DNA of 64,000 nucleotides from Lineus longissimus (taxonomy: Eukaryota; Nemertea; Pilidiophora; Heteronemertea; Lineidae). The stretch covers positions 744,001 to 808,000 of the forward strand of contig NC_088320.1 in NCBI RefSeq assembly GCF_910592395.1, read 5' to 3'. Positions 44,420-58,793 of this stretch are shown piece by piece. Numbering within the stretch: the first letter of the stretch is position 1; every line of letters begins with the position of its first letter. A program made the position numbers and the translations under genes. The notes beneath the pieces are model-generated. The model did no database searches. It worked only from the letters and a program-made list of their open reading frames with translations, and was not told the DNA's origin.

Positions 44420-47400
44420 CTGCAAAATACAAGAGAAAGTTCCATAAGACTACGGGCAAAATCATCTTCCCAATATAAGGGGGAGTGGACACTGGATCCA
44501 TGATTAGAAATGAAAAATCATAACCATTAAACAGCATGGTTTAGATATATAAGTTATCTTTTTCTTGGATGTATGTGAACAAAACTTTTTGCATAGGTGG
44601 CGCCACCCATTTTTGGGGTGTAACAAGATGTTGCGATTATTATTATCCTTTATCCGTCTACACACTCACTCAGTCCTCCCCAGAACAGTTACTTCACCAG
44701 ACAGGTTTTTTCTTCTCTGCAGTTATAAACCTTGATCATCTGAACCCCAAAGTTTGCCTCTGCGCATATTAATTTTCAAATTTAACGATCCCGGAATTAA
44801 ATAGATCTAAATCCTATTAATGACGCACTGCCAACCTGGGCACCTGGCGCCGTCCCGGCCAATATTCTTAAAAGGTTGTTTAATTTGAGGTATAAGCCAC
44901 CGTCATGGGACATACCGGTATTAGAATATCGTTGGTGTTTGAAATTTGATGGAAGGATTTGGCGCACATGTTGTAAAGAGGCTGCTGATTGGTTGATTTT
45001 TGATGGGTATTAGGTGGAGGTATTATAAGCTGCGGTGCTCAGCTGGGACAGTGACGGAGAGATGGATTGAGAATGCAGTTTATTGGATGATTAATTTTCA
45101 GTACATATTTCATAGGTGGATCTTTGTGGAAGAATGTGGAAGCCCCGGTCAGTATGCAGGAACAGGTCCAGCGGCAGCTGGTTCATTATTTCAGAACATT
45201 CTTTGAAATTGATCATGAATTTCAAGAAACTAGCGTCGAAACGTGTACAGGTCCTCCTCGGAGGCTGACCCTCTTCTTCAGATAACTGATGGTTAATGTA
45301 ACAGTCTTCAGCTGTAGTGAAATTCTCATCACTGGGGTTTCCAAAGATTGAGAGCTCAAAGTCTAGCCAGGTAAAAACCACAGAAGAAACTCACACAGGT
45401 GTAAGAATGATCCAGGTGAAATTTACAAGGTCTCTAATTCGCTACTGGGCTATTACCATAGCTACACTCTGTCAACAAGAGCTAATATCGCAAAAACAAC
45501 TTTTGTTTCATCGCAAATTTTCACCTGAAGTGGATACAGGTGAAAAAGAAAACTGAGATGAAATGCTCAAGCGAATACAGAGGCATATTATCACAGCTTC
45601 ATGACAACAGTTCAGGTTTAGTGGAACATCACTGCCATGCCACCAAATGATATTCAGCAATTCAGAATGCTTTTCAATTATACACCAGTGTCTTCTGGGG
45701 TCTCTGGTTTCATTCTATACCTACAAGTCTACCAGAAAGTGTCTACATCAAATTCAGCAGTACGGTATTCCTATTTTGACAATTGGTCAATTTCTTGACT
45801 TCAATCTCAAATAAGTACATGAACCAATAGCTGTTCTTGTTGATGTCGTCATGCAAAGGTATGAGAACTCTCCCGTGGGTGGCAGTGACACCAACATGAA
45901 ATACGACCTCTTCAGATTAAACTACTAAAAACTTTACAGGTGTTTTTTTCTGAGACTGTTGCAAATATATCACATGTTTTTCTTATCCTGTACCACGTAA
46001 GGTTGGTGAGAAACCACGTAGAAAACTACACGGACATCTACAGAGGATTTCAGGCAAAGTTACCACGGAGGAAACGTGTGAAATTTCCCAAAGAAATCCT
46101 TAGCAACAAGACAACTTCTCAAGGTATACTTGTCCCAGAGCGGGGTGTAGCTTGTCACTTTCACCTGAGGCATGGGAACCAAAGTAGAGGTCACCATGTC
46201 ATGAAAGGTCACCAAACATACAAGGCGATAGATAAACACCACATACTGATTTCGTCTCGGGTTAAGGGACTGGAATGATGAATTTATGAACCACTGTTTA
46301 TTGCTTAAAACATTGAGGTTTCTTATGAAGAATCAAATAAACGATCAGTGCCCTTCAAACGCCCTTCAAACGTAACAAATGGACAATTTTTATTGCAACG
46401 TGATAATTATCACTGCAAGAAACAACAAAATATCTCATCTGGCCAGCTCAGAAATCAACTGCATTAAAGGATTAAGCTAACCAGCTGGTGCTATATGGAA
46501 GTTAGTTAATAGCTTCACAGGTTGGTTATGTAACATCTTTCCAAGGCTGACACTTACTGACAGGTTGAAGGGGAAATCACTCAACCAGATAATTGGAGAC
46601 AAGATACTTCATTACCTCAGGCAACCTGGGATTCAGGTGGCTAATGCTATAGCAAATGTAGAGGTAATGTGTTGGATATGGTATCTGGACATGGGGGTGA
46701 TGATGCAGGCTGAAAGGAGTCTGCAGGAATCAAATCAAATCAATATTAACCCTTTCAGTACAATGATTTATGGAAGCCGGGCTTTTAGCTTTCTCCAAGC
46801 GACACAGCTTGACTTGGTTGTAACAAGCACACACAAGGGACGACCAGTTAAGGTTGTGATCGGACTTATTGGGGGAAGATGTTGATATGCTATGGTGCCA
46901 AAATGGAATTGGATTTAGACCGGACAACTTTGACAGATAGACCAACAGCAATGGGCAGCAGAGACAACAGCAAGAGACAACGTGGCAAGGTCGACTCTCA
47001 GATTCTGCACCGTACCTCAATCTAACCAGGTATGACGTTGATGATCGTCACAAGAATGTCCTCCATAAACACACATGCATCAAATCATGGCTTACGTGGC
47101 CTTCCGTGTCATGGGAAGACAAGACAACCTCGTCCCAAATGAATAAAGACAATCCAAATGAGTGCATTTGTCATACTGAAGGTAATTAGATAACCTCGGG
47201 ACAAGTTTGTAGATAAACTTCATACCTTCAGAATCCAAAGTCCCAGGTATAAGCTAAATATTTTCACTGGGTGTTAATTTGCTGAGAAAGTTATCGATAT
47301 AGGACATGGCACTGAGTTACTATGTGGCACAAGTTACTGAAATTCCATAGGACAATCCTTTTCATGAGAATGATTTACCTGTGAAAATATTACTGTCTCT

Positions 47401-50400
47401 TTGGTCTTTATAACATGCCAAGCATCTTTCTCACAATAACACAAGTGATTACAGCAGGGCCTATAGTATGTTGTCCAAAAATCTTGTCACTAACAATGGT
47501 ATCATATGAGAAACACTTTCTGACTGATGGTCTGAGAGCCCATTGTGATATGCCTCCAAATTGTAACACATTTCTATAGTATTACTAGTCTACATGAGTA
47601 GAAGTTGGCATTTTCATGCCGGTCTTTTAATGTTTAAAGTGAATGTGATGTTTCGTTCATGTCAGCTTCAACATCAGTACACTTATCAAATGTTATCAAA
47701 AGGTCCAATTATGAAAATACAATTGAATAATGGGCCTCAATTAGTTTATCCCATTTCAACAAGGCACAGATCACAAAAATTATACAGAACCAAAACACAT
47801 AAAAAAAATCTGACGAAACTAAATTGATGTTAAGTTGTACAAGTCAGTGTTGCATCCTGTGAATTACTGGTGATTCCAGTCAATTTCGATGATAATGACA
47901 TTGGACGGTATGGACATCATGAGTGGGTGGCTGTTGTACGATGATGGAATTATTACTATTTTAGAACGTTATGACAAAATGACCGTCAGGGAAAGTTGTT
48001 CATCATGTGGAGGTATGCAGCATTTTGTCTCTTTAGCAGGAAGTATATATATAGGACCATATATGCCTTCATTCAGCACAGTTTTTCTCATTCCCTGCAT
48101 CTTAACCATGAATGAGCCAATGGCGAAACTATGGTTATCGTCTTGTCGGCTGGATGGTACCGGCTGAGCATGCAGTACCTTGGAAACAGTGCAATACACA
48201 ATTAGGCCGCAATACACAAATATGAGACATTGCTAGTATTGTTAAACCTGTGTTAGAGACAAGAGCACCTGGAATCCCCTTGCCACCTTGGAAACACTAC
48301 AATACCCCATACACAAATTCACCGCCCATTTGATCAAGGTCTATCTGTACTCTTTCTCCCCTTGCCTCCCTGGAAACATTGCAATATACATTTTAACTCA
48401 CAAGTTACTACTGATTAGATACACATCCAATATATCACACAGGTAGGCCTTAAATACCTGATGATCATCACTGGCCCAAGGATTAAAGCCAGGGGCAACA
48501 ATACATGCCATTGCTGCGACTTTGGTTTATCTGATCGGCGAAATGTCTTTTTCAATTGGTTTGTTGTAGTTTACAGAAAGAAAATGCAAAATTACAAAGT
48601 TACAAAATCAGAGTCAGCATGTGAAATGAACAGGGAAGTGAGAGTGATTGAGAATCATGGTCTGGCCGGACTCACGTGAATGAATGCCAGGCCATTCCCA
48701 ATCTCAAATCTCAAGAACTTACAGGTTTTCCTGATTTCAAATTATGCTGCAAAAGAACAATTTGTCGAATCAGACCAAAAAGTAGGAATACGACAATGGA
48801 ATTGGATTTTGTTAGAGGGTTTAAAGACTGCATGGTATGGTAATCACAACGGTTCATTCAACAATTTTCGTTAATTTGCTGCATCATTTTTGAGAGAAGA
48901 TGATATTGTGATGTACCTGATCAGAAGTCTATCAGTCACCAGATGCTGATGGAGGTACCGCCGGTACCTGATGATACCGCCTCCAGGAATTAAGGTGAAT
49001 TCATAGAAATATCTGAGAATTCCATAGGTAAATTTCTTAATGAATCACAAATTTTCTGAGAATCGAGGTTACATTTTTGACTTTTGTTTCAAAACAGATG
49101 AGATCATTGTTTTTCTAACTGGTATGGGACAATGGGGTTATGATACCTGATACCTGTGAAATAATATTCTTAACATTGAACAAACCAATGAGATGGGGTA
49201 AACCATAGAATTACCACACGTCTCCATTCCATTTTTGATTACAATTTGATTGAAGGGGGGGGGGGTCAGGGGCATACATCTGTTTATAACTTAATCACCT
49301 TTTGCCTCAATGTCAATCAAATGGTGAGAGTTTTTCACTAATCTTTATGATTTCTTTCATGATTTACTTCAGACAAGACAGGAAAAGTCGGAGATAATCA
49401 GAATCTCAAAAAGCAAAGGTCTACAGTTTTAGTATGAACTAAGGTGACAATACTTCATATGATTGTATCAGAAATTAAAGCAGTGGAAGTCTACCGCTTG
49501 AATGAGAATCTGAAAAATTATATTCAGTTTCAAGATTCATTTTGAGCCGAAATATTGATTGATTACCTACATAAGGTAGGCCAACCTGTCCAGAACTGTG
49601 AAAATGTAATCGTGCCATCAAAATCCCAAATTACCAAAATGTAACAATTCTCAGAAACTTGACAAAATATAAGAAAGTGGTTCCTACCTCTTTTCATGAT
49701 TGAATAGTGATATCTAGGCTGTGGTATGAACAACGTGTTACTGATTAACGGGGAGCAACACAGCGACTCCATCCTCAATTACTGAGCAGACGTCAACGTA
49801 CTCCAACAAAACTTAACAAAATCCAACAAAATCACAAGAAAAGTTGCGATAATTCACAAGAGAAGTCCCGCCAAGTCATGATGATGTCAAAAAGCTGAGA
49901 AGAAATCCACAAATGGGAAACAATTGAATTGAAAAAAAAGTGTATAAGCAGATCCTATTTGTTATAAGGTGGTGCTATTCTGTCCTTATCGTAAACTGGG
50001 AATCCCAAATTCCGTTGCTCCTGTCGCGATTGCACCCACTGACTGAATGAGGATGAACAAGTGAAGATGTGAAGTTATGCAGGCTCACAGGTCGGTGAGC
50101 CTTGAAACCAGGTTGGCAGGTGGCAGCAGGGGTCTCATCGCGCTCAATCAATGGACCAGTCAGCATGTCGCATCCTCTGTTTTCTGATCAATGCACCTCC
50201 TGGTTGCCTGACCAGATAGGTTGGTGCAGCTACGGGTGGGCGGAGCCAGCAATGGTTGAGTCCGCTGGAGCTTCAGGGGGCTCATTAATTATGCATGCGT
50301 GATTGTGATGTTACAGTATGATAGTAAAGGGATTGTAAATGATCTGGCGATGATATTGAAAACATTTCTATGGGGATTTGAATGACGTTGGCTTGTGCGG

Positions 50401-53400
50401 AAAATCATCATTAAAGCTTAGGTGCAATTCTGGCGAGTACGCAATGGTTTGGTGTGGCATTATTCTAGGATGCTACTTTTTGGTGTGTGACTGCTATCAA
50501 GTATTAAGGAACAGAATAAGATTACATTCAAGATCTGCAGTGAATGCACCAATCCAAAGAAACTGATATTATTGGACAACTGGTTCAGTAGCAATTTCAT
50601 TAACAAAAATAATGGAAAAATATCAACAAATTACAAAATGCTTTTGAGTTTGATGACAGTTTGGACTGATCAGGGAATTTGGTGTTCAATGTTTTAACGA
50701 CTTCATTAACACAGCAAGCCAATGATACAATGAGTTTATCTACGAATCATAAGTAAGTGAATATCTCTGGGAATTCGCATAATGAAAATAGGAATAATTA
50801 TCACACGTTTCATCAGTTTTCATCACAAAAGTTAGGCTCAGTTGTAAAACAGTGACAACATTGCAAATTTTATTAACACAATTTACCAGTGTTTTCCCTC
50901 TCTTCAGCTGGTTATGCCCAACTATCCTGATTACCACAAAGAGAACTACCAAATGTAAAAATTATTATTATTTTGCGGTAACTTTGGAACGAAAGTGTAC
51001 AAGGAAGTGCTTTGGAGAGGAATTTGAGGTTTTTTGTTACAATTTTAGGACCGTTTTCAAATGTTTCTGGGATGACTTGTTGTTTTTTGATAAAAAATCT
51101 GGAAAATATTGTCCAAAATTTGGTTCAAAATGACCAGAGGATGCCACACAAATGAGACTCAGTGAAATCATCAGCTGCATACATAATTTTCAAAATATCA
51201 TAATGACCCCCCTCTAGACAGCTATTTTAATCACCGATAGCCTTGATTTTCCCGGGACATGTCAATTGATGCCCTCATATCCTTGTATCGTAAAAACAAA
51301 CAGTTCTGCAGGTATTGTCATTGAATTAGGTAAGTACACTAATTAGCTAAATAGTGGCTGAGCACATGGGGGTTAATTAGCCAGTATAATTAAGATGAGG
51401 GTTGGCATTCAAAGAGAATTGGTGGCACACTTCATACCTTTATTGTCTCGGCCTGCACCAATTAAACATTCTGACCCATCGATGGCACTTGGCCTCTTAA
51501 AGGTATATGGGCTCCATTATTTGTAATTTAAAGATACATAGGGTTTAGTTGTAAACACAATGTTTTTGCACAAATACAATAGAGATAATAGCGTTGTAAC
51601 TTATTTTAACCGAACAGTCAGGGGGGGCCCCGGGGGGCGGGGGCCACCTGAGAACTGGCCATTGCAAAATGGGGGGATGATGACTCCAGCGACCTGCCCC
51701 GCAATGATGAATGTTTTTTTCAAGGACGACTGGGACATCAAGGACAATAGGTACAGCCATATAAATCACCAAGGTCCCAGTGATAATGATAATGATGATA
51801 GCACAGATTATACTATACCATCAAGGGGCCAGCATAAAGGTTAGGTTATCATATTCATAGATATATGGTGGTTGGATAATTTACCAATAGGTATGGAGGT
51901 GAAATTAGGCAGATGATAAGTTCATATCATAGCGACATAAAGTTTGAGGCAATGTTGTAGCTTTTCATTGTCTGAAAGCACACCATAGTAACAGACTGAA
52001 ATTCATTCATTGCCGCTATAAAAAACAAAATTGTTCAAAATTGCTTTTTACGCGGCAATAATTGCTGCTGGTGAGGATATGTGGGTAACACTTGGAGGAC
52101 AATTTATCAAAACAAGAAATGAGATCACATCAGTGAAATTGCGGCATAAAATTATAGCTGCAATTTTTTTCCTTGTTTCTTCCTGGTTCAGTTAGTTTGT
52201 TCAGTTTCTTTACACAATGACCACAAGTTCCTTGGTATTTGCCCTCAAAAATTTCAGCCAGGAGTTGGTCACACACGTCATGTTTTTCGTGCAAGCTGGT
52301 CAAACCAGTCTCATATCAACATTCATTAAGAAATCGTCAGTGTAAAGAAAGACTAGAGTGAGAGAAGCTGTGTTATATGCAAAATGGGCAGTCTCAAATG
52401 ATTAACTTGCCAATTAAGATATTGTATGTCATCGATGTATATAATTATGATGCTGGTCCATGACTTCTTGATTCCAAAACAACACAGGTCAGGTGGGTAC
52501 GTGATTCAAGGCGACACGCGCCAATGACGACATACCGGAACACAGGAGACAGGAAGGCCTCATTAGGTCCAAGAGGGCCAAGTGACATTGAGTCATGCAA
52601 TAACGTCTTATCATCTTAACGGCCAGGTCATGGTGCTTTAATTGGAAATCTTGTTATGAATCAGGACGGCCATTTAATGAGAACTTTGTAATAAAATTTT
52701 AACCTAAAAATGATATTTCTGATTTTCCAACTTTTCAAGTGGAGATTTCCCTGTCGGACACTTCCAGGAAACCCAGGAGAATCAAGTGAAAGCAGTGACA
52801 ACACCCAGACACGAGAACGTGATCTTTGAGGAATCAGACCATCTGTGTTTTAAGACGACATCATTCCCCACAATAGAAGTTTACCTCCAGAAAAATCGTT
52901 AGCAATTCTTTGTTATCATGCAATTAAGAAGTAATTATGTTGACTTTGTGGTCTATGGTTGCTTTCTTGTGGTTACAATAGCATTTCAGGTTAACCAGCC
53001 ATTAGTAGTAGAGTGGTGTCCAGAGATTTTACACAGTTATCAAAGGAGACACTCGGAACAAGTCATGAGTGGTTGAAAGTTAAGAGAGGTACTGAGATAC
53101 CTCTCAGCAGAGGAGAAGGCTGATTGATCCTTTTTGGAACTCTGAACAACCCCCAAATCCCATGGAAAAGTCTGAGATATGGGCCAAGACCAAGGCTAAA
53201 ACTATGGACTCAACCTGGCCACATCTTGTGTACCTATTGTCCAGTAAATCACCAATATGTCACAATAGGATTAATAGCTAATGATATTGGTGAATGAAGG
53301 ATTAGTGGCCTGGAGGTATGTCTGTCGTATTGTCCACCTGGCAGTTTGACTATCAAGAAGGGATCAGACTCTAGACAACAGGGCATAATTTCATAAGCGT

Positions 53401-56400
53401 CCTTTTGGATAAAAGTTCCCACAGCTGACTTTATAATGGCGGCGAGTCATATCAGAAATGTGTTTGTTGAAGGTTCTCTGAATATGATATGATTTAGAAC
53501 ATCTACAGAGTGATCTAAGTGGGAGGATAGTGTCAACACTTCAGCTCCTTCTTCCCTTTTCCTCATATAAAAGATAACTGAATCAAGAAAATGACGTGAA
53601 ATTATCTATCAGAAAGTGTTCCTCCCCATTCAGTTGCATAACAGCCTCTTAAACGCTTCCTCTACTGAACACTTCCTCCCCAAACAAAACACAATCCTTC
53701 AAATATCTCCCACACATCCAGCCACTACCTGGTCCTCATCTATTTTCAGCACTAATTAAGCCATAATTAATGTGACATTACATCCTTGTTTTAATGAGCA
53801 CATGGCAGGCATGATGTCCGCCGGTGGGATACTTCCTTTATCTTACTAACAATGTTCCTGGTTTCCTGGTTTTACGTTTCCTTGTTTGGCCCGACATCTG
53901 TGCTTTTTCAGTATGCTGTGTTCCAGATATTTCAACAATCTTAATAGCAAAACAGGTTATCTTCATACTAGACAGGGGTAGACCAAGGACTCCGAGAAAG
54001 CGGGTACTTCAATAAACTCAACATTCAAAGAGTTTTCAAAATTTCACAACTTTGGTCAATTCCCCCTGAATCAACCTTTGCTAGTCTCTTTACTCCAGAC
54101 TCTTTTATATCTAATGATATCATAGTCATATTTTCATTAATCAGCCTTCGTTATTGTTAGTCTTTAGCATCTTTCCAAGCAAAGGGGATCAAACACAACA
54201 ATGGGGGAAACATCATATTCTTATCAAACACCTTTGTCTCTGATATGATAAGGATTTACTTCACAAGAGGACAAGATAAGACCTGGCAAACACTTCAACA
54301 CAACTTGTAATTGGGAGTGTCCTGACAATGAAACTGACATCCCTTCTCAGCATAGGAGCCAATCATTATATCTGATGGATGTCCACAACAAAGGGACAAA
54401 ACTTGGCTAAGGGAAACACAAGGATTGTTTGACAATAAAAGCATGATTACATCACTGTATAAGTAAATCCTGAGTCACTTAAAAGTATGATCAATTATAT
54501 GACCCAATTATATATTCATCAATGCCAGGCTAAAAGAGCCACAGGAAGACCACTCACGAGATATCTTAACTCTACTAATCAGACAATGAAAACGATGATT
54601 ATGACATGGCGGTCTTTGTGTCTGGGGTGAGAGGATGTGGCTCCTTGACCAGGCATGATGCCTCACAGTGGGAACCTGTGGCTCTCATGCTTCCTGGTAA
54701 TTAGCTTCCTTGTTTGGCTCTCGGTAAGCCAGGAATGAGCGGAACTCATCCTGTTCAGAATTCTTAATGGTGGTTTCTAATCTTAGGTGAGAATGTTTCA
54801 CAACTTCTGTTAGCTACAGCAGTCACAAAAGCAACGTTTTCATGCAAATTTGGACCTTTTTCCAACAAAAAGTATGCCCATGTGACATCAAGAATGAAAA
54901 TATCAGCAAAAAACTGAAAATATTGCAAAGAAAGAATGCTGAATCCTGGCTTGATGGCTGTGTCATCTCTGACACTAGATACCTCAGCGCCCTGAAATTA
55001 ACAAAGTCAATTCACGGCATAATTCGTGTTTACAAAGTCGTCATACTGAATAAATTTGCAGCAGAATATCGCTTGTTGTATTTTGTCGTATTTGCACCGC
55101 TTTGTATCATTCTGGCATGATTTGCAATCTGACGATAGACATGTTCTACTTCATCAGCTTCACCTACATGAAGCTGTACATTTGGTATGAGAAACCGAAC
55201 ATTTCACTTGTGGTGTTCTGGTCATCTGAAGGTGAAACTAAACTTGAAGTCTGTGTCACCAAAGTTTTTCACCATAACGTACACATTTTGTACCAGAACA
55301 TGTACAAATGTAGAGAAATCCCGTCCGCCTTGAGATGGATTGGGCATCTATGTGTTTGCCTCATGTATTGATCTTGGCATAACTTGTCTCTTCACCGGGG
55401 AAGTATCGATGTGCAATCATCGCGCATTGTTATAAGGAGTTTCCTGAACAAGTATAAGAATTCATCATTGAGAAAGTTATCTCAGATTATAGCATTTTAG
55501 CCAACTGGGAGTAGAATGTGGAGTCGTGATGTTTGGTTGGAACCGGCATGCTATAAAGGGCCTTCCCAGATCTCTGTCCTGGCGTGATCGGCGTTACGAT
55601 GCAACGGGGCAGTGCACGTTCCACGGCAAGTTCATATCAAGCGACCAGAATATGATGCGTTTGTTTCCCTTTCCACCTAAAGCATGATGGGAAATATCGG
55701 GGGAATTCTACCATTAATTGTAACTGCATCGTCAATATGTAATTATAGTGTGGTACTTCATTGCGGTGGCGATCAAAACCCTGCGTCACATGCGGCCGTT
55801 TGTTTCACTTACGGTGGACAAATGTTCATCCATTATGAATGAAGCATAAGTGAATTGATGCTCAGGTCGCAACAAGACATTATTAAATTTCGGGAAATGG
55901 TTTTGATCATTTACATTAGGATGAAGGGGAAACGACCGGGAAAACAGATGGCAACAGTGACTTGAGGTGGGAGTTAGGAAGCAAAAAGCGGCCTTCCAAA
56001 ATTGTCCCAAATCTGCCTAAATCCTGTCATTATTTTGTTAATTTCTTCATTTTCTAACAAATATTCCAGTGCTCATCTCAGTGAAAGTCTCACCATGGAA
56101 ATTGTGCAGTCCTTTACGCACAATTCAAAGACAGATTTCCGAAGTAACCTTGGTAACCTACATATCAAATTGATCTTTCACCTCAGCATGAATGGCACCC
56201 AAATCACATGAGGTAGCAAGTTTGTAACCCTAGTATTAACCTGTAACAGTTCAGAGACCCCATGATGCAAGCTCTCCCATCCCCAGCAGCCCTACTGGCA
56301 CCCAAAATTACGATTCTGCATTTTCCTGCAAAATTAGGTGAATATGATACTGAATCCTTAGTAACCAACAATACTGCAGTGGTGACCCCTGCATTCATCG

Positions 56401-58793
56401 GCTCTACCACCCCCAGGTGCCTCCATCCAACAGTAGTCCCTCATCCCAGTGAGGGTATCACCCCTGAGGGAGGTATCACCAGTTACCTGGTTACAATGTA
56501 AGCGATTATCTCACATAAAGAGGGTATCATTGGTCTCAAACCCCCACCAAGGGCTATATAGAAACTCACTCTGATAATTCCAGGGTTTTATGCATAGCTG
56601 GTGATGATACTGGTCATTAAGACACAGATCCTATGAAGGTTGATTGTCTGAGGCATAATCAATATCAAGGGGCAAATTTCTAATAAGTTTTCAACAAAAG
56701 CAATTAGAGTTTAAATTTTGGAGGGTTCACTGAGTTTTTCAGTCATAAATGAGACAAGGAACTCGACCTTATTGACACTTTTGTTGAGGATCTAAAATTT
56801 GACCTGGAATTCTGAGTTAGATTTAACTTGGAAACATTTTGTCCACTGAAATGCATCAGGAGAAAAGAAACTGCCAAAATTATCATAAAACAAAATTCCT
56901 GACAGACTTGGTTTCAGCCAAAATTCTTTAGCAATCAAATTATGGACCTTAAAGAGTAAAATACAACTGAATGGCAACTAGGTGATAATCTAGGTGATCA
57001 ACTCTTTATCTAGTTAACCCTTGACTGGATTATCACCTCAGCAATGAGATAACCATCATAGGCCTATCCACTTCTTGTTTCCACCTCAACTGGTTTTAGA
57101 TTCACCTCTACCTGAGTGCGATCACATGTCCTTATCCACACATACCTGTACATGAATATACAGGTGGTGCAGACTAGTTAAGATGATTCCAACCGTCCCA
57201 AGGTATAGGTGAAGTTGAGGAAGGTTTCAAGCAAACTTGGTCAGATTCACCTGTAGATATTTGTGTGCAGTTGTACAGGTAACTCAGGCGTGCCAGGTGA
57301 AATTATCTATGGGTAGGAACCTTTCTTCAGTGTGGAGACTTTGTTTGGGTGGAGACAGGGCCTTTTTGACCCCTTATTGTGTCAGGGATGTTATCTCTGT
57401 TACTTCCTGTTGGTTTTCAGTTTCTTCCACTTCTCAAGGGTTCAGTTAAAGGGAACTGTAGACAGGAGCTCAGGGTTCAAACTGGTCATCTTCAGGTGGC
57501 TCATCTCCCACAGTTAAGAGGAGTGGGTCGTGTTTGATTCAGCATCAAATATCTCCTGGCTTGTACAAGTATGAATAGAGACTCCCTATTGGCGACTTCA
57601 TGTAACATGATATGAACTGTCCAGGCTCCTAACTATAGACTCCCTTTAACATTGTAAAAAGTGTTAAAAAGTAAGTATTGCCATAAACAATACCACAAAT
57701 CATATTTCAGTATATTTCCCTCATACTATTATTCCAAGTAACTATACCCTGATTACGGAATCTGATGCCATGATGGTTTTGTCCAAAGTGTACTCAATGA
57801 ATGACGAGTAACAGGAGCTATTTAATCTTTTCAAATTATCCAAATTGTCCAGAAAATCATCAGTGCTTTTTATGGCAAATGCACCCCATAACTTTTCTCT
57901 GCGGATTGTTGCAAAAAGTTTTAGTTTCAAATTGATACGGGCAAAACCAATCAAATATCTGAATCCGTTTCTTTGACTTTTCTATTAGTCTTATCAGGGA
58001 TGGGAGAACAGAGTCACTGGCCAAACTAGAAGGAACTCGGTGTTTTACAAGACCCCTTTAACGGCCCGATATAGGCATGTGTTTAGCTCTGCGGAGTTTG
58101 ATTGCATCAGGATGTGTTTTTAAAGGAGCCATTGCCGTTGGATCGTTGCCGGAATGTCTATGAGTTTACAATATCATCATCAAATAGGATGAGTTTTAGG
58201 TCGTGAAAATCTGCGGAGGAACTGCCTTTCTAGAGGTGTGGTTGATGTTCTCTGTGGCCCGTCACCAAAGTTAAGCAACACCGATAGTGGTTAATTGGTG
58301 GTTGGGTGACTGAGTACATCAACAATTACATCGTGTAGTGAAGTGTCCGTCTCTAGTCTGCAGCAAGGTTTTTTAGAAATAGCCTCAACTACTCCTTGTC
58401 CTTTCATCGGTGATTCGTCACAACAATTCGTATCGCAAGTAACTGTATCAGCGATCACAGATCTACATGTTGATGATGACGTCCCTGTGTTTTGCCATGG
58501 AATCCTGAGAAGCTGCACTCTTTCAGATGAAGAGACGTCCCACACTTTCTCTGTAAACTGTCACAATGAGGAACTTTTATGCAATGTCCTTATCAATAGC
58601 CCATTTCAACCTTCTCGCATGACAGGTGATCCACAAGTTTTGGCATCATACAGCACATTGTACAGAGACAAAGAAGCAAAGATGTTGCTCTGAGTAAGTG
58701 AAGGTGAACTAGTATGGAGAAGAGGACATATTTCAGCATCAGGGGAGCAAAGATACATCAGAGAACCTGAACCCTTCTCAGAAAGCAAAAGTG
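44420..58793. other. 14-kb interval without a recognised gene
   Basis: No exon of a known family was found on either strand. It is AT-rich with homopolymers (G run at 49255-49265, a G/C-rich island near 51620-51650), a copy of a dispersed repeat at 57575-57606 and a 40-bp repeat near 44770. The missing first exon of ZEB may lie here. A candidate promoter-like patch at 50100-50290 has GGGCGG, inverted CCAAT boxes and CAGGTGG/CACCTCC E-boxes, but I could not define an exon with a matching phase. Confidence 0.4.

Noticed and set aside
49975-50302. Promoter/first exon of ZEB
   Set aside because: GC box, inverted CCAAT and E-boxes are present, but I found no coding segment ending in the required phase 1 with a donor, so I do not call it.
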